The notes under the pieces were generated by a model. The model was not told where the DNA came from. It ran no database searches and was given only the letters and a program-made list of their open reading frames with translations. A DNA stretch of 64,000 bases from Amycolatopsis sp. (GTDB lineage Bacteria; Actinomycetota; Actinomycetes; Mycobacteriales; Pseudonocardiaceae): assembly GCF_025464955.1 (NCBI RefSeq), contig NZ_JAODNM010000089.1:46096-110095 (forward strand), in the 5' to 3' direction. Positions 20,188 through 30,887 of the stretch are shown piece by piece. Every line of letters starts with the position of its first letter. The stretch's first letter is position 1. The position numbers were made by a program, and so were the translations under genes.

Positions 20188-20215
20188 TACTGGCGCGGCC
20201 GGGTGGCTGAGGGGG

Positions 20216-20728
20216 TCAGGCGCTGGTGGCCTTGAGCACGACGGTGCGTGCGGCGAGCGGCGCGGACAGGGTCACCGAGATGGTGACGTTCCTGATGTAG
20301 TCCGGGCACATCTGGCCGGTGTGCGCGATCGTCTTGACCAGGTTGACGACCACGTGCTGGGCGTTCTGCTCCGGCGGAGCCGCCGTGACGTGCTCACAGC
20401 CGCCCTGCTCGGCGACGACCGAAAGCACCGTTCCGCCGTTGCCGGTGAACACCTGGCTCGGGTAGCCGGGAGGCAGGGCCGACGCGTCGACCTGCCCGGC
20501 CGGGACAGGAGCGTCACCGGGGGGAACAGCCTGCTTCGGCACAGTGGGCTTTTCCGGGGCGCTGGACGACGTCGGTGCCGAGGTCGGCGAGTCACTGCTC
20601 GATGGCGATGGGCTGCTGGTCGACGAGGTCGGCGGGCTCCCTGGACTGGCGTTGCCGGCCGGGGAACCGCAGGCCGTAGCCGCGACCAGCACGAGCCCCG
20701 CGCCGATGACCTTCGCTGTGTGCCTCAT
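20216..20728 (-). CDS. Putative secreted lipoprotein (paralogue of 16517..17014)
   Basis: Lipobox ATACGS; low-complexity Ser/Pro linker; DASALPPGYP..GGTVLSVVAEQGGCEHVTA..QHVVVNLVKT. Confidence 0.72.
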   Translation of the reverse strand: MRHTAKVIGAGLVLVAATACGSPAGNASPGSPPTSSTSSPSPSSSDSPTSAPTSSSAPEKPTVPKQAVPPGDAPVPAGQVDASALPPGYPSQVFTGNGGTVLSVVAEQGGCEHVTAAPPEQNAQHVVVNLVKTIAHTGQMCPDYIRNVTISVTLSAPLAARTVVLKATSA

Positions 20729-20783
20729 GCCCCTGAAGACGGATCGGCCACCCGATCGGGTTGCACGCGGCCGAGAATCAGCG

Positions 20784-21461
20784 TCAGGAATTCAGGACGG
20801 CGGGCAGGTCACGGACGGAATCGAGGACGTGGGTCGCTCCGGCGGCCGCGAGGTCGTCCGCCCGCCCGGCGCCGGTCAGGACCCCCGCCACCACCGAAGC
20901 GCCGGAACGGACACCCGTGAGCACGTCGGACGGGGTGTCCCCGGCGATGGCGATACGCCGTACATCGGTGACCTCCAGCTTGAGTGCCGCGGTGAGCACG
21001 AGGTCCGGGTACGGCCGCCCGCGCACGCCTTCGCCGGGTGCGAGGACGAGGTCCGCGAGGTTCTCCCAGCCCAGCGCACCGAGGATGGCGTGCTGCGTCG
21101 AGGGCGCGAACCCGGTCGTGAACGCCACGCGGATGCCGCCGTCGCGCAGGCCGCGAATGGTGTCTTCCGCGCCGGCGATCGGCGTGCAGTGTCCGTCCGC
21201 GATGAGCTTTTCGTACGCCCGCTGGAACTCCGCGTTCGCGCCCTGCGCAGCGCCCTCGTCGCCACCGAGCAGCGTCCGGAACACGGTGATCTTCGACTGG
21301 CCCATGGTTTTCCGCACGTGGTCGAGCATTCCGGCGTACCGCTCGTCCGATTCGGACACTCCGGCGACGCCGATCGCAGTGGTGAAGGCCTGTTCGACGA
21401 GCCCGCCGTCCTCGACGGTCGTCCCGGCCATGTCCAGTACGACGAGTTCGATCGAGGTCAT
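20784..21461 (-). CDS. Phosphonatase-like HAD hydrolase
   Basis: LVVLDMAGTTVEDGGLV; GRPYPDLVLTAA; IAGDTPSDVLTG. Confidence 0.87.
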   Translation of the reverse strand: MTSIELVVLDMAGTTVEDGGLVEQAFTTAIGVAGVSESDERYAGMLDHVRKTMGQSKITVFRTLLGGDEGAAQGANAEFQRAYEKLIADGHCTPIAGAEDTIRGLRDGGIRVAFTTGFAPSTQHAILGALGWENLADLVLAPGEGVRGRPYPDLVLTAALKLEVTDVRRIAIAGDTPSDVLTGVRSGASVVAGVLTGAGRADDLAAAGATHVLDSVRDLPAVLNS

Positions 21462-22576
21462 AGTCCTAGTTCCTTCGCGGTGTCTTCGGCGATGGCAGGT
21501 GAGCAGGTCATGCCGCGACCGCCCGGTCCGGTGACGAGCCAGGCGTTGCCGGCGACCTGCGCGCGGTGCACGATCGCCGACGGGTCGGTGGCCTGCGCGT
21601 AGACGCCGGCCCAGCGGCGGGCGATCCGGGGAAGCGGCCGGCCGAGCAGCGAACCGGCCACTTCGGACAGATGGTCGTACGGGTCTTCGGTGACATCGAA
21701 GGAAAATGGCTCGTCGTACTCATGGGTGTCACCGATGGTCAGGCCGCCGTCGGCCCGCTGGACCAGCAGCAGCTGCATGGCGTTTCCGGCGGCGACGGGA
21801 GCCTGCGGCTGCCCCTCCTTGAGCGCGTCCAGTGACGCTCCGCGGTACGCCGGGTAGTAGCGGAAGCTGTCCGCGTCCGCGACCGACGTCGTCAGCCGCT
21901 CACCCAGCGGTTCGGTCTGCGCCATCTGCAGCCGTACCCGGCGCACCGGGACTTCGCCGGCGATCTCCTTGACCAGCCCGCCGAGCCAGGCGCCCGTGCA
22001 CAGCACGACGACGTCGGCGTCGTGCCGCTCACGCCGGTCGTCGACGACGCCGCGATCGGTGAGTTCCCGGACCTCCCGCCCGGGCAACCATTCGTAGCGG
22101 CCGCTCGCCGCCATGGCCGCGCGCAGGGCAGGCTGTGTCACGCGCGGCTCGACGGCTGCGTCCCTGTCGCACCACAAGGCGCCCAGGAAGTCACCGCGCA
22201 GCGCGGGGTTCAGCTCGCGAACCTCGGTGGGATCGAGCAGCTTGTAGCCGCGGTCCGAGGCCTCGCCACCGGCGGCGACCTCCCGCGCGACGGCGTATTC
22301 GGCGTCCGTCTTCAGCACGGTGAGCGAGCCGTTCGCCCGGAAGCCGATGCCGGGGACACGCTCGCCGATCCCCGCCCACAGCTCCCTCGCGCGCAACGCC
22401 GTCGCAAGTTCGAGCCCGGACGCCCGGCCGCCGACCCACACGAGCCCGAAGTTCCGCACGGACGCACCGCGCGCTTCGGGTTCGCGCTCGAGCTGCACCA
22501 CGTCATGGCCTCGTTCGACCGCCTGCCACGCGTGCATGGTGCCCAGCACGCCGCCACCGACAATGAGAATTCGCAC
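21458..22576 (-). CDS. FAD-dependent oxidoreductase (DAO fold, TIGR03364-like)
   Basis: RILIVGGGVLGTMHAWQAVERGHDVVQLERE; 4-nt overlap with downstream hydrolase. Confidence 0.85.
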   Translation of the reverse strand: MRILIVGGGVLGTMHAWQAVERGHDVVQLEREPEARGASVRNFGLVWVGGRASGLELATALRARELWAGIGERVPGIGFRANGSLTVLKTDAEYAVAREVAAGGEASDRGYKLLDPTEVRELNPALRGDFLGALWCDRDAAVEPRVTQPALRAAMAASGRYEWLPGREVRELTDRGVVDDRRERHDADVVVLCTGAWLGGLVKEIAGEVPVRRVRLQMAQTEPLGERLTTSVADADSFRYYPAYRGASLDALKEGQPQAPVAAGNAMQLLLVQRADGGLTIGDTHEYDEPFSFDVTEDPYDHLSEVAGSLLGRPLPRIARRWAGVYAQATDPSAIVHRAQVAGNAWLVTGPGGRGMTCSPAIAEDTAKELGL

Positions 22577-22678
22577 GAGGAAAAGGTCTCCCGTCAAGAC
22601 GAACAGCAAGTGGAGACCAGGCTAACCGGGGGCCAAGCGCCTCGGAATATTGGATCAGATGAGTTACCGTTCTGTTAT

Positions 22679-23446
22679 CTAAGCCGGATCGAGGCGGCTG
22701 GTGAAGCTCAGCCTGTCGCCGCGGAACAGCGACCGCACCCGCTCGAACGGACGCCCGTCCGAACCCCACGACACGCGGTGCATCAGCAGCATCGGCAGCG
22801 CCGGGTTCGTGCCGATCAGCAGCGCCTCCCTGGGCGTGGCCAGCACGGTCTCCAGCCTCTCCTCACCGCCGGCGAACACAACACCGAGCTGGTCGCGCAG
22901 GCACGCGTAGAGCGAGCCGGCCGGGTCGAACACGTCCAGCAAGGTCGGAAACAGCGCCGAGACCAGGTAGGTCGACTCAAGCCCCACCCGTTCGGAATCG
23001 GCCAGCAGCACCCGCTCGATGTGCACGACCTCGTCGCCAGGCTCGATCCTGAGTTCGGCAGCGAGGCCGGGATCCGCCGGACGACGCTCCAGCGTGATCA
23101 CCGAACGGCCGGGCTCGATGCCCTGCAGCCGGAGGCCTTCGGTGTAGCTGACCAGGGCAAGGGGCTGCACCAGCTTCGGCCCGGCGACGAACGTGCCACT
23201 GCCCTGACGCGTGCGAAGGCGGCCTTCGAGGACGAGTTCGCCAACGGCCTGACGGACAGCCGCCCGCGAAACGTCGAACCGTTCGCACAGTTCACGCTCG
23301 GTCGGCAGCGCGGCGCCGACGCCCAGCTCGGCGATCACGTCGAGCAGCTCGACCTTGACCGCGTAGTAGCGCGGAATGCGCCCGTGCTCGGGGATACCGG
23401 CACGAACCGGGCCTTCGGCCGGGGAGAACGACTGGGATGGCTCCAC
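22679..23446 (-). CDS. GntR (HutC-type) family transcriptional regulator
   Basis: IPRYYAVKVELLDVI..LPTERELCERFDVSRAAVRQAVGELVLEGRLRTRQGSGTFV plus UTRA domain. Confidence 0.92.
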   Translation of the reverse strand: MEPSQSFSPAEGPVRAGIPEHGRIPRYYAVKVELLDVIAELGVGAALPTERELCERFDVSRAAVRQAVGELVLEGRLRTRQGSGTFVAGPKLVQPLALVSYTEGLRLQGIEPGRSVITLERRPADPGLAAELRIEPGDEVVHIERVLLADSERVGLESTYLVSALFPTLLDVFDPAGSLYACLRDQLGVVFAGGEERLETVLATPREALLIGTNPALPMLLMHRVSWGSDGRPFERVRSLFRGDRLSFTSRLDPA

Positions 23447-23666
23447 AAGGAGCGAGCTTAGAGCCTCATGGCGACCTGCGAGCGAAAGGGCAAGTCGTGC
23501 CGCGCGAGTGGAGGTTTTGCTTCGTTTTGTTCACCCACAAGAGGCAATTGCCGCCTTCCGGCAAGAACTTCCACCCTCGGCGATTGCCCCAAGCGGTCTC
23601 GCTCTGCTGTAGTTGATCTACCGGCGCGGGGCTCCCCGGCCGTCGAAACTCCACTGTAGACAGTGA

Positions 23667-24485
<819 letters not shown>

Positions 24486-24514
24486 CCGCGCCACCGGGCC
24501 TACCGGGCTGGGGG

Positions 24515-25618
24515 TTACTGGGTCTTCCCCAAACGTACCAACGCCTCGTCGTAACCATCGACGAGCTCGGCCATCACCTCGGCGACCGGGCGCACCCGGT
24601 CCATCCGGCCGACGATCTGCCCCACCGGCATGGCGACCACCGTCGGATCGGCCGCCGCCTGGATCCGGTTGTGGGCGTGGGAGACAAGGAGGTTCTGCAA
24701 GGGCATGGGCAGCGGCTCCGGCGCGCCGGGTGCCGACCAGGCGGCCGTCCAGCGGGTCTTGAGCAGGCGCGCGGGTTTCCCGGTGTAGATCCGGGTACGC
24801 ACGGTGTCGGAAGAGCCGGCGGCGATCAGCGCCCGGTGCAGGGCACCGGACTGGGTCATCGTCTCGGTGTACTCCTCGGTGGCGAGCCAGAACGAGCCCA
24901 TCCACACCCCGGAGGCGCCCAGCGCCAGCGCGGCGGCGACCTGGCGCCCGCAGCCGATACCCCCGGCGGCGAGCACCGGTACTTCGCCCACCGCGTCGAC
25001 GACCTCCGGCACGAGCACCATCGAAGCGATCTCGCCGGTGTGGCCGCCGGCCTCGTATCCCTGCGCCACCACGAGGTCGACACCCTGCTCGACGTGCCGG
25101 ACGGCGTGTTCGGCCTTACCGGCGAGCGCGGCGACAGGCACGCCCTTCGCGTGCGCTTGTTCGATGACATCAGGAGGTGGTGAACCAAGAGCGTTGGCGA
25201 TCAGGGCGATCGGGTGCTTCAGCGCGACCTCGACGTGCGAACGCGCGACCGAGTGCAGCCAGCCCAGGACCCCGTCGCGCTCGCCGGAGCCGTCCGGCAG
25301 CGGCGGGACACCCAAGTCGAGGAGCGTGCGTTCGACAAACGCCAGATGGCCAGGCGGAATGAGCGCCGACAGGTCGGCCGGAGTGCCTTCGGTCGGGATC
25401 TTCGCGGGCATCACGATGTCGACGCCGTAGGGCTTTCCGCCGGTGTGGGCGTCCATCCAGCAGAGGACGCCGTCGAGCTCGTCGGCGTCGTTGAACCGGA
25501 CGCAGCCGAGCACGCCGAGTCCGCCCGCGCGGCTGATCGCCGCCGCGACGTGTTCGGACGGCGTGAAACCGAAGATCGGGAGGCCTATGCCGAATCTGTC
25601 ACACAACGGAGTCCGCAT
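24515..25618 (-). CDS. Nitronate monooxygenase-family flavoprotein
   Basis: GLPIFGFTPSEHVAAAISRAGGLGVLG; VVAQGYEAGGHTG; AAGGIGCGRQVAAALALGASGVWMGS. Confidence 0.88.
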   Translation of the reverse strand: MRTPLCDRFGIGLPIFGFTPSEHVAAAISRAGGLGVLGCVRFNDADELDGVLCWMDAHTGGKPYGVDIVMPAKIPTEGTPADLSALIPPGHLAFVERTLLDLGVPPLPDGSGERDGVLGWLHSVARSHVEVALKHPIALIANALGSPPPDVIEQAHAKGVPVAALAGKAEHAVRHVEQGVDLVVAQGYEAGGHTGEIASMVLVPEVVDAVGEVPVLAAGGIGCGRQVAAALALGASGVWMGSFWLATEEYTETMTQSGALHRALIAAGSSDTVRTRIYTGKPARLLKTRWTAAWSAPGAPEPLPMPLQNLLVSHAHNRIQAAADPTVVAMPVGQIVGRMDRVRPVAEVMAELVDGYDEALVRLGKTQ

Positions 25619-25621
25619 GGC

Positions 25622-27238
25622 TCACCCTTTCGCGCCGAACGCGGGTTCGTGTTCTCCGGCGTACCGGCACGCCCACGGATAGTCCGGTTTGCCGCTGGGC
25701 GAACGGCCGATCTCGTCGGCGACCCACCACGTCCGGGGGACCTTGTAGCCGGCGATCTCCGCGCGGGCGTGGGACTCGATGGCGGGGAAGTCCAGGGGCC
25801 GGCCGGGCCGTGGCTCGATCACCGCGGCAACGCGCTGGCCGAGCCGGTCGTCGGGGATGCCGAAAACGAGCGCGTCGAATACGTCCGGGTGGGACTTCAG
25901 CGCGCCCTCGACCTCCTCCGGATAGACCTTCTCGCCTCCGGTGTTGACGCACTGCGAACCGCGGCCGAGCAGCGTGACCGTGCCATCCGCTTCGTATCGC
26001 GCGTAGTCACCGGGAACGACGTAGCGGACGCCATCCAGCTCGACGAAGATCGTCTTGCTCTTTTCCGGGTCGTTGTAGTACCCGAGCGGGACGTGTCCTC
26101 GCCGGGCGATCAGGCCGACAGCGCCGGCCGAAGGCTCGACACGGCGGCCCAGTTCGTCGAGGAGGACGGCGTCTTTGCCGAAACTGACCCGGGGGCCTGC
26201 CGAATGGTCGGCGTCCTTGCTCACCATGCCGATCCCGGTGAAGCCGCTCTCCGAGGCGCCGATGGCGTCGGTGATCACGACATGGGGCAGGGTCCGGAGG
26301 AACTCCTGCTTGACGCTCTGGGAGAACAGCGCGGCATGGCTGGACACCGCGACCAGCGACGAGGCGTCGTAGGAGCCTTCGGCGTAGGCCTCGATCAGGG
26401 GGCGTGCCATCGCGTCCCCGACGATCGTCAGCACCTGGACGCTATGGTCCTGCACGGCCCGCCACACGTCGTGCGCGTCGAACCGCGGCACGAACACCAC
26501 CGGGCTGCCGGTGAACAGCGCGCCGAACGCGGCCCACTGCGCCGCGCCGTGGATCAGCGGTGCCGCCGGGAGCCGCACCAGGCAGCCCGCCTTGCCCTGC
26601 TCAGACAACGTCCATTCGTCCGCCACGTACTCGCCGGTGACGAAGTTGATGCCGCCGCCGAGTGCGCGCCAGATGTCCTCGTGGCGCCAGAGCACGCCCT
26701 TGGGATAGCCGGTGGTACCGCCGGTGTAGAGGATGTACAGGTCGTCAGCGCTGCGTTCGCCGAAGTCGCGATCCGGCGAGCCTTCTGCCAACGCCGTCTC
26801 GTAGTCCACGCCGCCGTAACCCGAGTAGTCGGCGCCGCTGCCGTCGTCGATGACGACAACGTGTTTCACTTTCGGCGTCTCGGGCAGGACACCGGCTACC
26901 TTGTCGGCGTACTGCCGTTCGTGGACGAGCGCCACGAGGTCGGCGTCGGTGAACAGGTGCCGGAGCTCCGGGTGCACGTAACGGTAGTTGACGTTGACGG
27001 CGACGGCTCGCAGCTTGTACGCCGCGATCATCGCTTCGACCGTCTCGATGGAGTTTTTGGCGTATACGCCAACATGCGAACCGCGGCTCACACCATGGGC
27101 CGCGAGGTGGTGCGCCAGGCGGTTGGCGCGTGCTTCAAGTTCGGCGAAGGTGACCCGCCGGTCGCCGCAGATGACCGCGACGCGGTCCGGCACGGCGTCG
27201 ACGGCGTGCTCGATGAGGTCCGCGATGTTGAGTGCCAC
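25622..27238 (-). CDS. fadD19: Steroid side-chain acyl-CoA synthetase, FadD19-like
   Basis: [72 protein letters not shown] closely follows mycobacterial FadD19; alternative ATG at 27256 lies inside an operator-like palindrome. Confidence 0.85.
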   Translation of the reverse strand: MALNIADLIEHAVDAVPDRVAVICGDRRVTFAELEARANRLAHHLAAHGVSRGSHVGVYAKNSIETVEAMIAAYKLRAVAVNVNYRYVHPELRHLFTDADLVALVHERQYADKVAGVLPETPKVKHVVVIDDGSGADYSGYGGVDYETALAEGSPDRDFGERSADDLYILYTGGTTGYPKGVLWRHEDIWRALGGGINFVTGEYVADEWTLSEQGKAGCLVRLPAAPLIHGAAQWAAFGALFTGSPVVFVPRFDAHDVWRAVQDHSVQVLTIVGDAMARPLIEAYAEGSYDASSLVAVSSHAALFSQSVKQEFLRTLPHVVITDAIGASESGFTGIGMVSKDADHSAGPRVSFGKDAVLLDELGRRVEPSAGAVGLIARRGHVPLGYYNDPEKSKTIFVELDGVRYVVPGDYARYEADGTVTLLGRGSQCVNTGGEKVYPEEVEGALKSHPDVFDALVFGIPDDRLGQRVAAVIEPRPGRPLDFPAIESHARAEIAGYKVPRTWWVADEIGRSPSGKPDYPWACRYAGEHEPAFGAKG

Positions 27239-27248
27239 CCGATCAAAG

Positions 27249-27262
27249 TAGAACATGTTATC
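27249..27262. promoter_or_regulatory. KstR-like operator (site 1)
   Basis: TAGAACATGTTATC, 7/8 fixed positions of TnnAACnnGTTnnA, in fadD19/echA19 divergent gap. Confidence 0.6.
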
Positions 27263-27297
27263 GTTCTGGGCAAACATCCCGGGCGAAGGATGACGAA

Positions 27298-28086
27298 ATG
27301 GCCGAACCGCACGCACTGGTCGACAAGCGCGAGCACACACTGGTGGTGACGATGAACCGCCCGGCCGCCCGGAACGCGCTGACCGGCGAGATGCTGTCGA
27401 TCATGACCGCGGCCTGGGATCAGGTCGACGCCGATCCCGAAATCCGCGTGTGCGTCCTGACCGGCGCGGGGGGCTCGTTCTGCGCGGGCGCGGACCTGAA
27501 GTCGATGGCCGGCAACTCCCCGGGCGACGCGTACGAGCGCGGCGCCTTCGACCCGTCGCGGATCGAAGGACTGCTCAAGGGCCGGCGGCTCACGAAACCG
27601 CTGATCGCCGCGGTCGAGGGCGCGGCGATCGCCGGCGGGACCGAGATCCTGCAAGCCACGGACATCCGCGTGGCCGGGGAAAGCGCGAAGTTCGGCGTGT
27701 CCGAGGCGCGCTGGGGCCTGTTCCCGATGGGCGGCTCCGCGGTCCGGCTCCCCCGGCAGATCCCGTACACGGTGGCCGCGGACCTCCTGCTGACCGGACG
27801 GCACATCACCGCCACCGAGGCGAAGGACATCGGCTTGATCGGTCATGTCGTACCGGACAACTCGGCGCTGGACTACGCGCTGGGGCTCGCGGACCAGATC
27901 GCGGCCAACGGCCCGCTGGCCGTTTCGGCGATCCTGCGGACGATGCGCGACACCGAAGGCATGCCGGAAGAAAAGGCGTTCGACGTCGAATCACGCTACG
28001 GAATCGAAGTGTTCACCAGCGAAGACGCCAAGGAAGGACCGCGCGCCTTCGCCGAACATCGCAAACCGCGCTTTCAGGGGAAGTAG
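27298..28086 (+). CDS. echA19: Enoyl-CoA hydratase, EchA19-like
   Basis: Crotonase fold ([17 protein letters not shown]); divergent from fadD19 as in Rv3515c/Rv3516. Confidence 0.83.
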   Translation: MAEPHALVDKREHTLVVTMNRPAARNALTGEMLSIMTAAWDQVDADPEIRVCVLTGAGGSFCAGADLKSMAGNSPGDAYERGAFDPSRIEGLLKGRRLTKPLIAAVEGAAIAGGTEILQATDIRVAGESAKFGVSEARWGLFPMGGSAVRLPRQIPYTVAADLLLTGRHITATEAKDIGLIGHVVPDNSALDYALGLADQIAANGPLAVSAILRTMRDTEGMPEEKAFDVESRYGIEVFTSEDAKEGPRAFAEHRKPRFQGK

Positions 28087-28249
28087 GCCACCGGCGGCAC
28101 CAAGATCGTTCAAGATGGCCGGATTCTTGACCGCGTGTCTCCGCGGGCCTACTCTGAGCACTGTTCGTAAGTAAAGTTTCCTAACTACCTACACCAACTA
28201 CTTCGGGGTGCTCGTTTTGACGGCGGCGGCGTGAGCAACCCGGGGAAAC

Positions 28250-28288
28250 GTGCGCTGGACGGAACGCTCGAAGTTCCGTTCAGCGCAC
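28250..28288. terminator. Bidirectional terminator between convergent genes
   Basis: 16-bp arms GTGCGCTGGACGGAAC/GTTCCGTTCAGCGCAC (one G-U), 7-nt loop. Confidence 0.7.
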
Positions 28289-29827
28289 CCCATCCGCCAA
28301 GTACTGCTCGCGGAGCTTCCGCTTGTACAGCTTCCCGTTGGGGTCGCGCGGGAGTTCGGCGACGTAGTCGACGGTCTTGGGCAGCTTGAACTTCGCGAGC
28401 CGGCCGCGGGCGAAGACGAGGAGTTCCGCGGTGAGCTCGTCACCGCCTTCGACCCCCGGCGCGGGTTGCACAACGGCTTTGATCTCCTCACCCCAGTCGG
28501 CATGCGGAATACCGAACACCGCCACGTCGGCGACCTTGGGGTGGGTGATCAGCTCACCTTCGATCTCCGCCGGGTAGATGTTCACCCCGCCGGAAATGAT
28601 CAGATCCGCTTTCCGGTCGTGCAGGAACAGGTAACCGTCCTCGTCGAGATGGCCGACGTCGCCGAGCGTGAACAGGTCGCCGACCCGCGTCTGCTCGGTT
28701 TTCTCCCGGTCCTTGTGGTACTCGAACCGCGAGTCGCCCATCTTCAGGTAGACCGTGCCGATCTCCCCCGGCGGTACCGCCGAGCCGTTGTCGTCGAGCA
28801 CTTTGACGGTCGAACCCGGCCACGGTGTGCCGACGGATCCCGGTTTCCGCAACCAGTCCGCGCCGGTGATGACCGTGCCGCCCCCTTCGGTCGCGGCGTA
28901 GTACTCCGTGACAACCGGGCCCCACCAGTCGAGCATCCGGCGTTTGACCTCAAGCGGGCAAGGCGCGGCGCCGTGGATCATGACACGCAGCGACGACAGG
29001 TCGTAGCGCTCGCGCACCGGCTCGGGCAACGCCAGCAGACGCCTGAACTGCGTCGGCACGAGGTGGCTGTGTGTCACGCGGTGCCGCTCGATCAGCCGCA
29101 GCGCTTCCTCGGAATCCCAGCGGTCCATCAGCACCGCGGTATGGCCGAGCTGGATCGAGATCGCGACGAAGTTGAGCACGGCCGTGTGGTAGAGCGGGGA
29201 GCCGCAGAGGTGCACGTGTCCGTCGAACGGCTTGAGCCCGAAGATCCCGAAGAACCACGTCGACGCACCGGGAACCTGATCGGGGTCGGCGCCCGTGAGC
29301 GGACGCCGGACGCCTTTCGGCCGGCCCGTCGTGCCGGAGGTGTACAGCATCGGCGAGCCCGCGGTGCGCTCGTTCGGGCGACCATCGCCCTCCCCCGCGC
29401 CGAGCTCCTCTAGGCGGCGGAAGCCGTCGATGTGTCCGGCTGCGAATCGCGCGCGGACAGGGATGCCGGCTTCGTCGGCCGCCGCGACGGCCACCTCGGC
29501 GAAGCGTTCGTGTGCGAGGAACGCCTTGGCGCCGCTGTCCGCGAGAATGTACGCGACCTCAGGCGCGATCAGGTGCCAGTTGACGACGACGATGTACAGC
29601 CCGGTCTGCAGGGCTGCGAACTGCGCTGCCAGGAGCTCGACCCCGTTCGGCTGCAGGACGACGATTGCGTCGCCGGTTTCGAGACCGAGCGACCGCAAGC
29701 CACGCGCGTACGCGTTGGCCTTCGCGGCCAGCTCGCCGTAGCCGACCTCTCGACCGTCCGGCTCGACGACAGCCGTGCGCTCCGGTTCGCCGGCGGCGAT
29801 GGTCCACAGTCCCAGCGAGGTGTCCAT
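28280..29827 (-). CDS. Acyl-CoA synthetase (FadD family)
   Basis: SPMLYTSGTTGRPKGVRRP; EYYAATEGGG; DRKADLIISGGVNIYPAEIE. Confidence 0.9.
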   Translation of the reverse strand: MDTSLGLWTIAAGEPERTAVVEPDGREVGYGELAAKANAYARGLRSLGLETGDAIVVLQPNGVELLAAQFAALQTGLYIVVVNWHLIAPEVAYILADSGAKAFLAHERFAEVAVAAADEAGIPVRARFAAGHIDGFRRLEELGAGEGDGRPNERTAGSPMLYTSGTTGRPKGVRRPLTGADPDQVPGASTWFFGIFGLKPFDGHVHLCGSPLYHTAVLNFVAISIQLGHTAVLMDRWDSEEALRLIERHRVTHSHLVPTQFRRLLALPEPVRERYDLSSLRVMIHGAAPCPLEVKRRMLDWWGPVVTEYYAATEGGGTVITGADWLRKPGSVGTPWPGSTVKVLDDNGSAVPPGEIGTVYLKMGDSRFEYHKDREKTEQTRVGDLFTLGDVGHLDEDGYLFLHDRKADLIISGGVNIYPAEIEGELITHPKVADVAVFGIPHADWGEEIKAVVQPAPGVEGGDELTAELLVFARGRLAKFKLPKTVDYVAELPRDPNGKLYKRKLREQYLADGVR

Positions 29828-29837
29828 CCCACAAATC

Positions 29838-29851
29838 TAGAACGTGTTCCA
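29838..29851. promoter_or_regulatory. KstR-like operator (site 2)
   Basis: TAGAACGTGTTCCA, exact match to TnnAACnnGTTnnA, just upstream of the fadD start at 29827. Confidence 0.65.
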
Positions 29852-29893
29852 TGCGAGGCGCAACCGTCTCGGGCCTACCATTGCGGACAATTC

Positions 29894-29907
29894 GAGAACG
29901 TGTTTCA
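29894..29907. promoter_or_regulatory. KstR-like operator (site 3)
   Basis: GAGAACGTGTTTCA, 7/8 fixed positions, just upstream of the DUF35 protein start at 29916. Confidence 0.6.
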
Positions 29908-29915
29908 CTTCGAAG

Positions 29916-30878
29916 ATGACCGGTATCGAAGCGCCCCTCTCCGCGCCGCTCGACGTCGGCTTCGACTACACGCGCTCGCTCGGGCCGGTCCTCGGCCGGT
30001 TCGCCGACGGCCTGCGGCACCGCCGGATCGAGGGCATCCGAGGCAGCGACGGCCGGATACACGTGCCGCCCGTCGAGTACGACCCCGTCGACGCCGCGCC
30101 GCTGGACGAGTTCGTCCCGGTGGCCGACGAAGGAACCGTCCTCTCCTGGTCGTGGGCACCGGAACCCCTTGACGGACAACCGCTTTCCCACGCGTTCGCC
30201 TGGGCCCTGATCCGGCTGGACGGCGCGGACACCGCGTTGCTGCACGCGGTCGACGCCGGCGATCCTGAGCATGTCCGCAGCGGTATGCGGGTGCGCGCCC
30301 GATGGGCGGCCGAACCGGTCGGCCACATCCGCGACATCGTCTGCTTCGAGCCGGCGGACAGGCCCGAGAAGCCCCAGCCCCCGGTGCGCGACGGCGAGCC
30401 GGTCACCAGTGTGATCACCCCGATCCACCTGCGCTACCAGCACTCCGTCTCCCCCGAGGAAAGCCGCTACCTGCGCGCGCTGGGGGAAGGACGGCTGATC
30501 GGCCAACGCTGTCCGGCCTGCGAGAAGGTCTACCTCCCGCCACGCGGCGCGTGTCCCACCGACGGCGTGCCGACCACCGACGAGGTCGAACTCCCCGACA
30601 CCGGCATCGTCACGACGTTCTGCGTGGTCAACGTCCCGTTCCTCGGCCAGCGCATCAAACCGCCGTACGTCGCCGCGTACATCCTGCTCGACGGCGCGGA
30701 CATCGCGTTCCTGCACCTCGTGCTCGGCTGCGACGCGGCCGACGTCCGCATGGGACTGCGTGTCCGCGCCCAGTGGAAGCCCCGGGACGAATGGGGGACT
30801 TCATTGGAGAACATCGACCACTTCGAGCCGACCGGTGAACCGGACGCGCCCTACGCGTCGTTCGCCCACCACCTCTAG
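29916..30878 (+). CDS. Tandem OB-fold/DUF35 protein, Rv3521-like
   Basis: C-terminal copy has zinc ribbon CPACEKVYLPPRGACPTDG plus OB domain; N-terminal copy lacks cysteines. Confidence 0.83.
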   Translation: MTGIEAPLSAPLDVGFDYTRSLGPVLGRFADGLRHRRIEGIRGSDGRIHVPPVEYDPVDAAPLDEFVPVADEGTVLSWSWAPEPLDGQPLSHAFAWALIRLDGADTALLHAVDAGDPEHVRSGMRVRARWAAEPVGHIRDIVCFEPADRPEKPQPPVRDGEPVTSVITPIHLRYQHSVSPEESRYLRALGEGRLIGQRCPACEKVYLPPRGACPTDGVPTTDEVELPDTGIVTTFCVVNVPFLGQRIKPPYVAAYILLDGADIAFLHLVLGCDAADVRMGLRVRAQWKPRDEWGTSLENIDHFEPTGEPDAPYASFAHHL

Positions 30879-30887
30879 GAGTCGTCC

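Noticed and set aside
22022-23461. 479-aa plus-strand ORF
   Set aside because: Antisense across the FAD oxidoreductase and GntR genes
24515-25618. Assignment of this NMO-family protein as IpdC
   Set aside because: The protein at 40705..41751 directly follows ipdAB and is the better IpdC candidate; this one is left as a generic nitronate monooxygenase
25214-27349. 711-aa plus-strand ORF
   Set aside because: Antisense shadow of the FadD19 synthetase; Arg/Asp/Val-rich low-complexity translation typical of high-GC antisense frames
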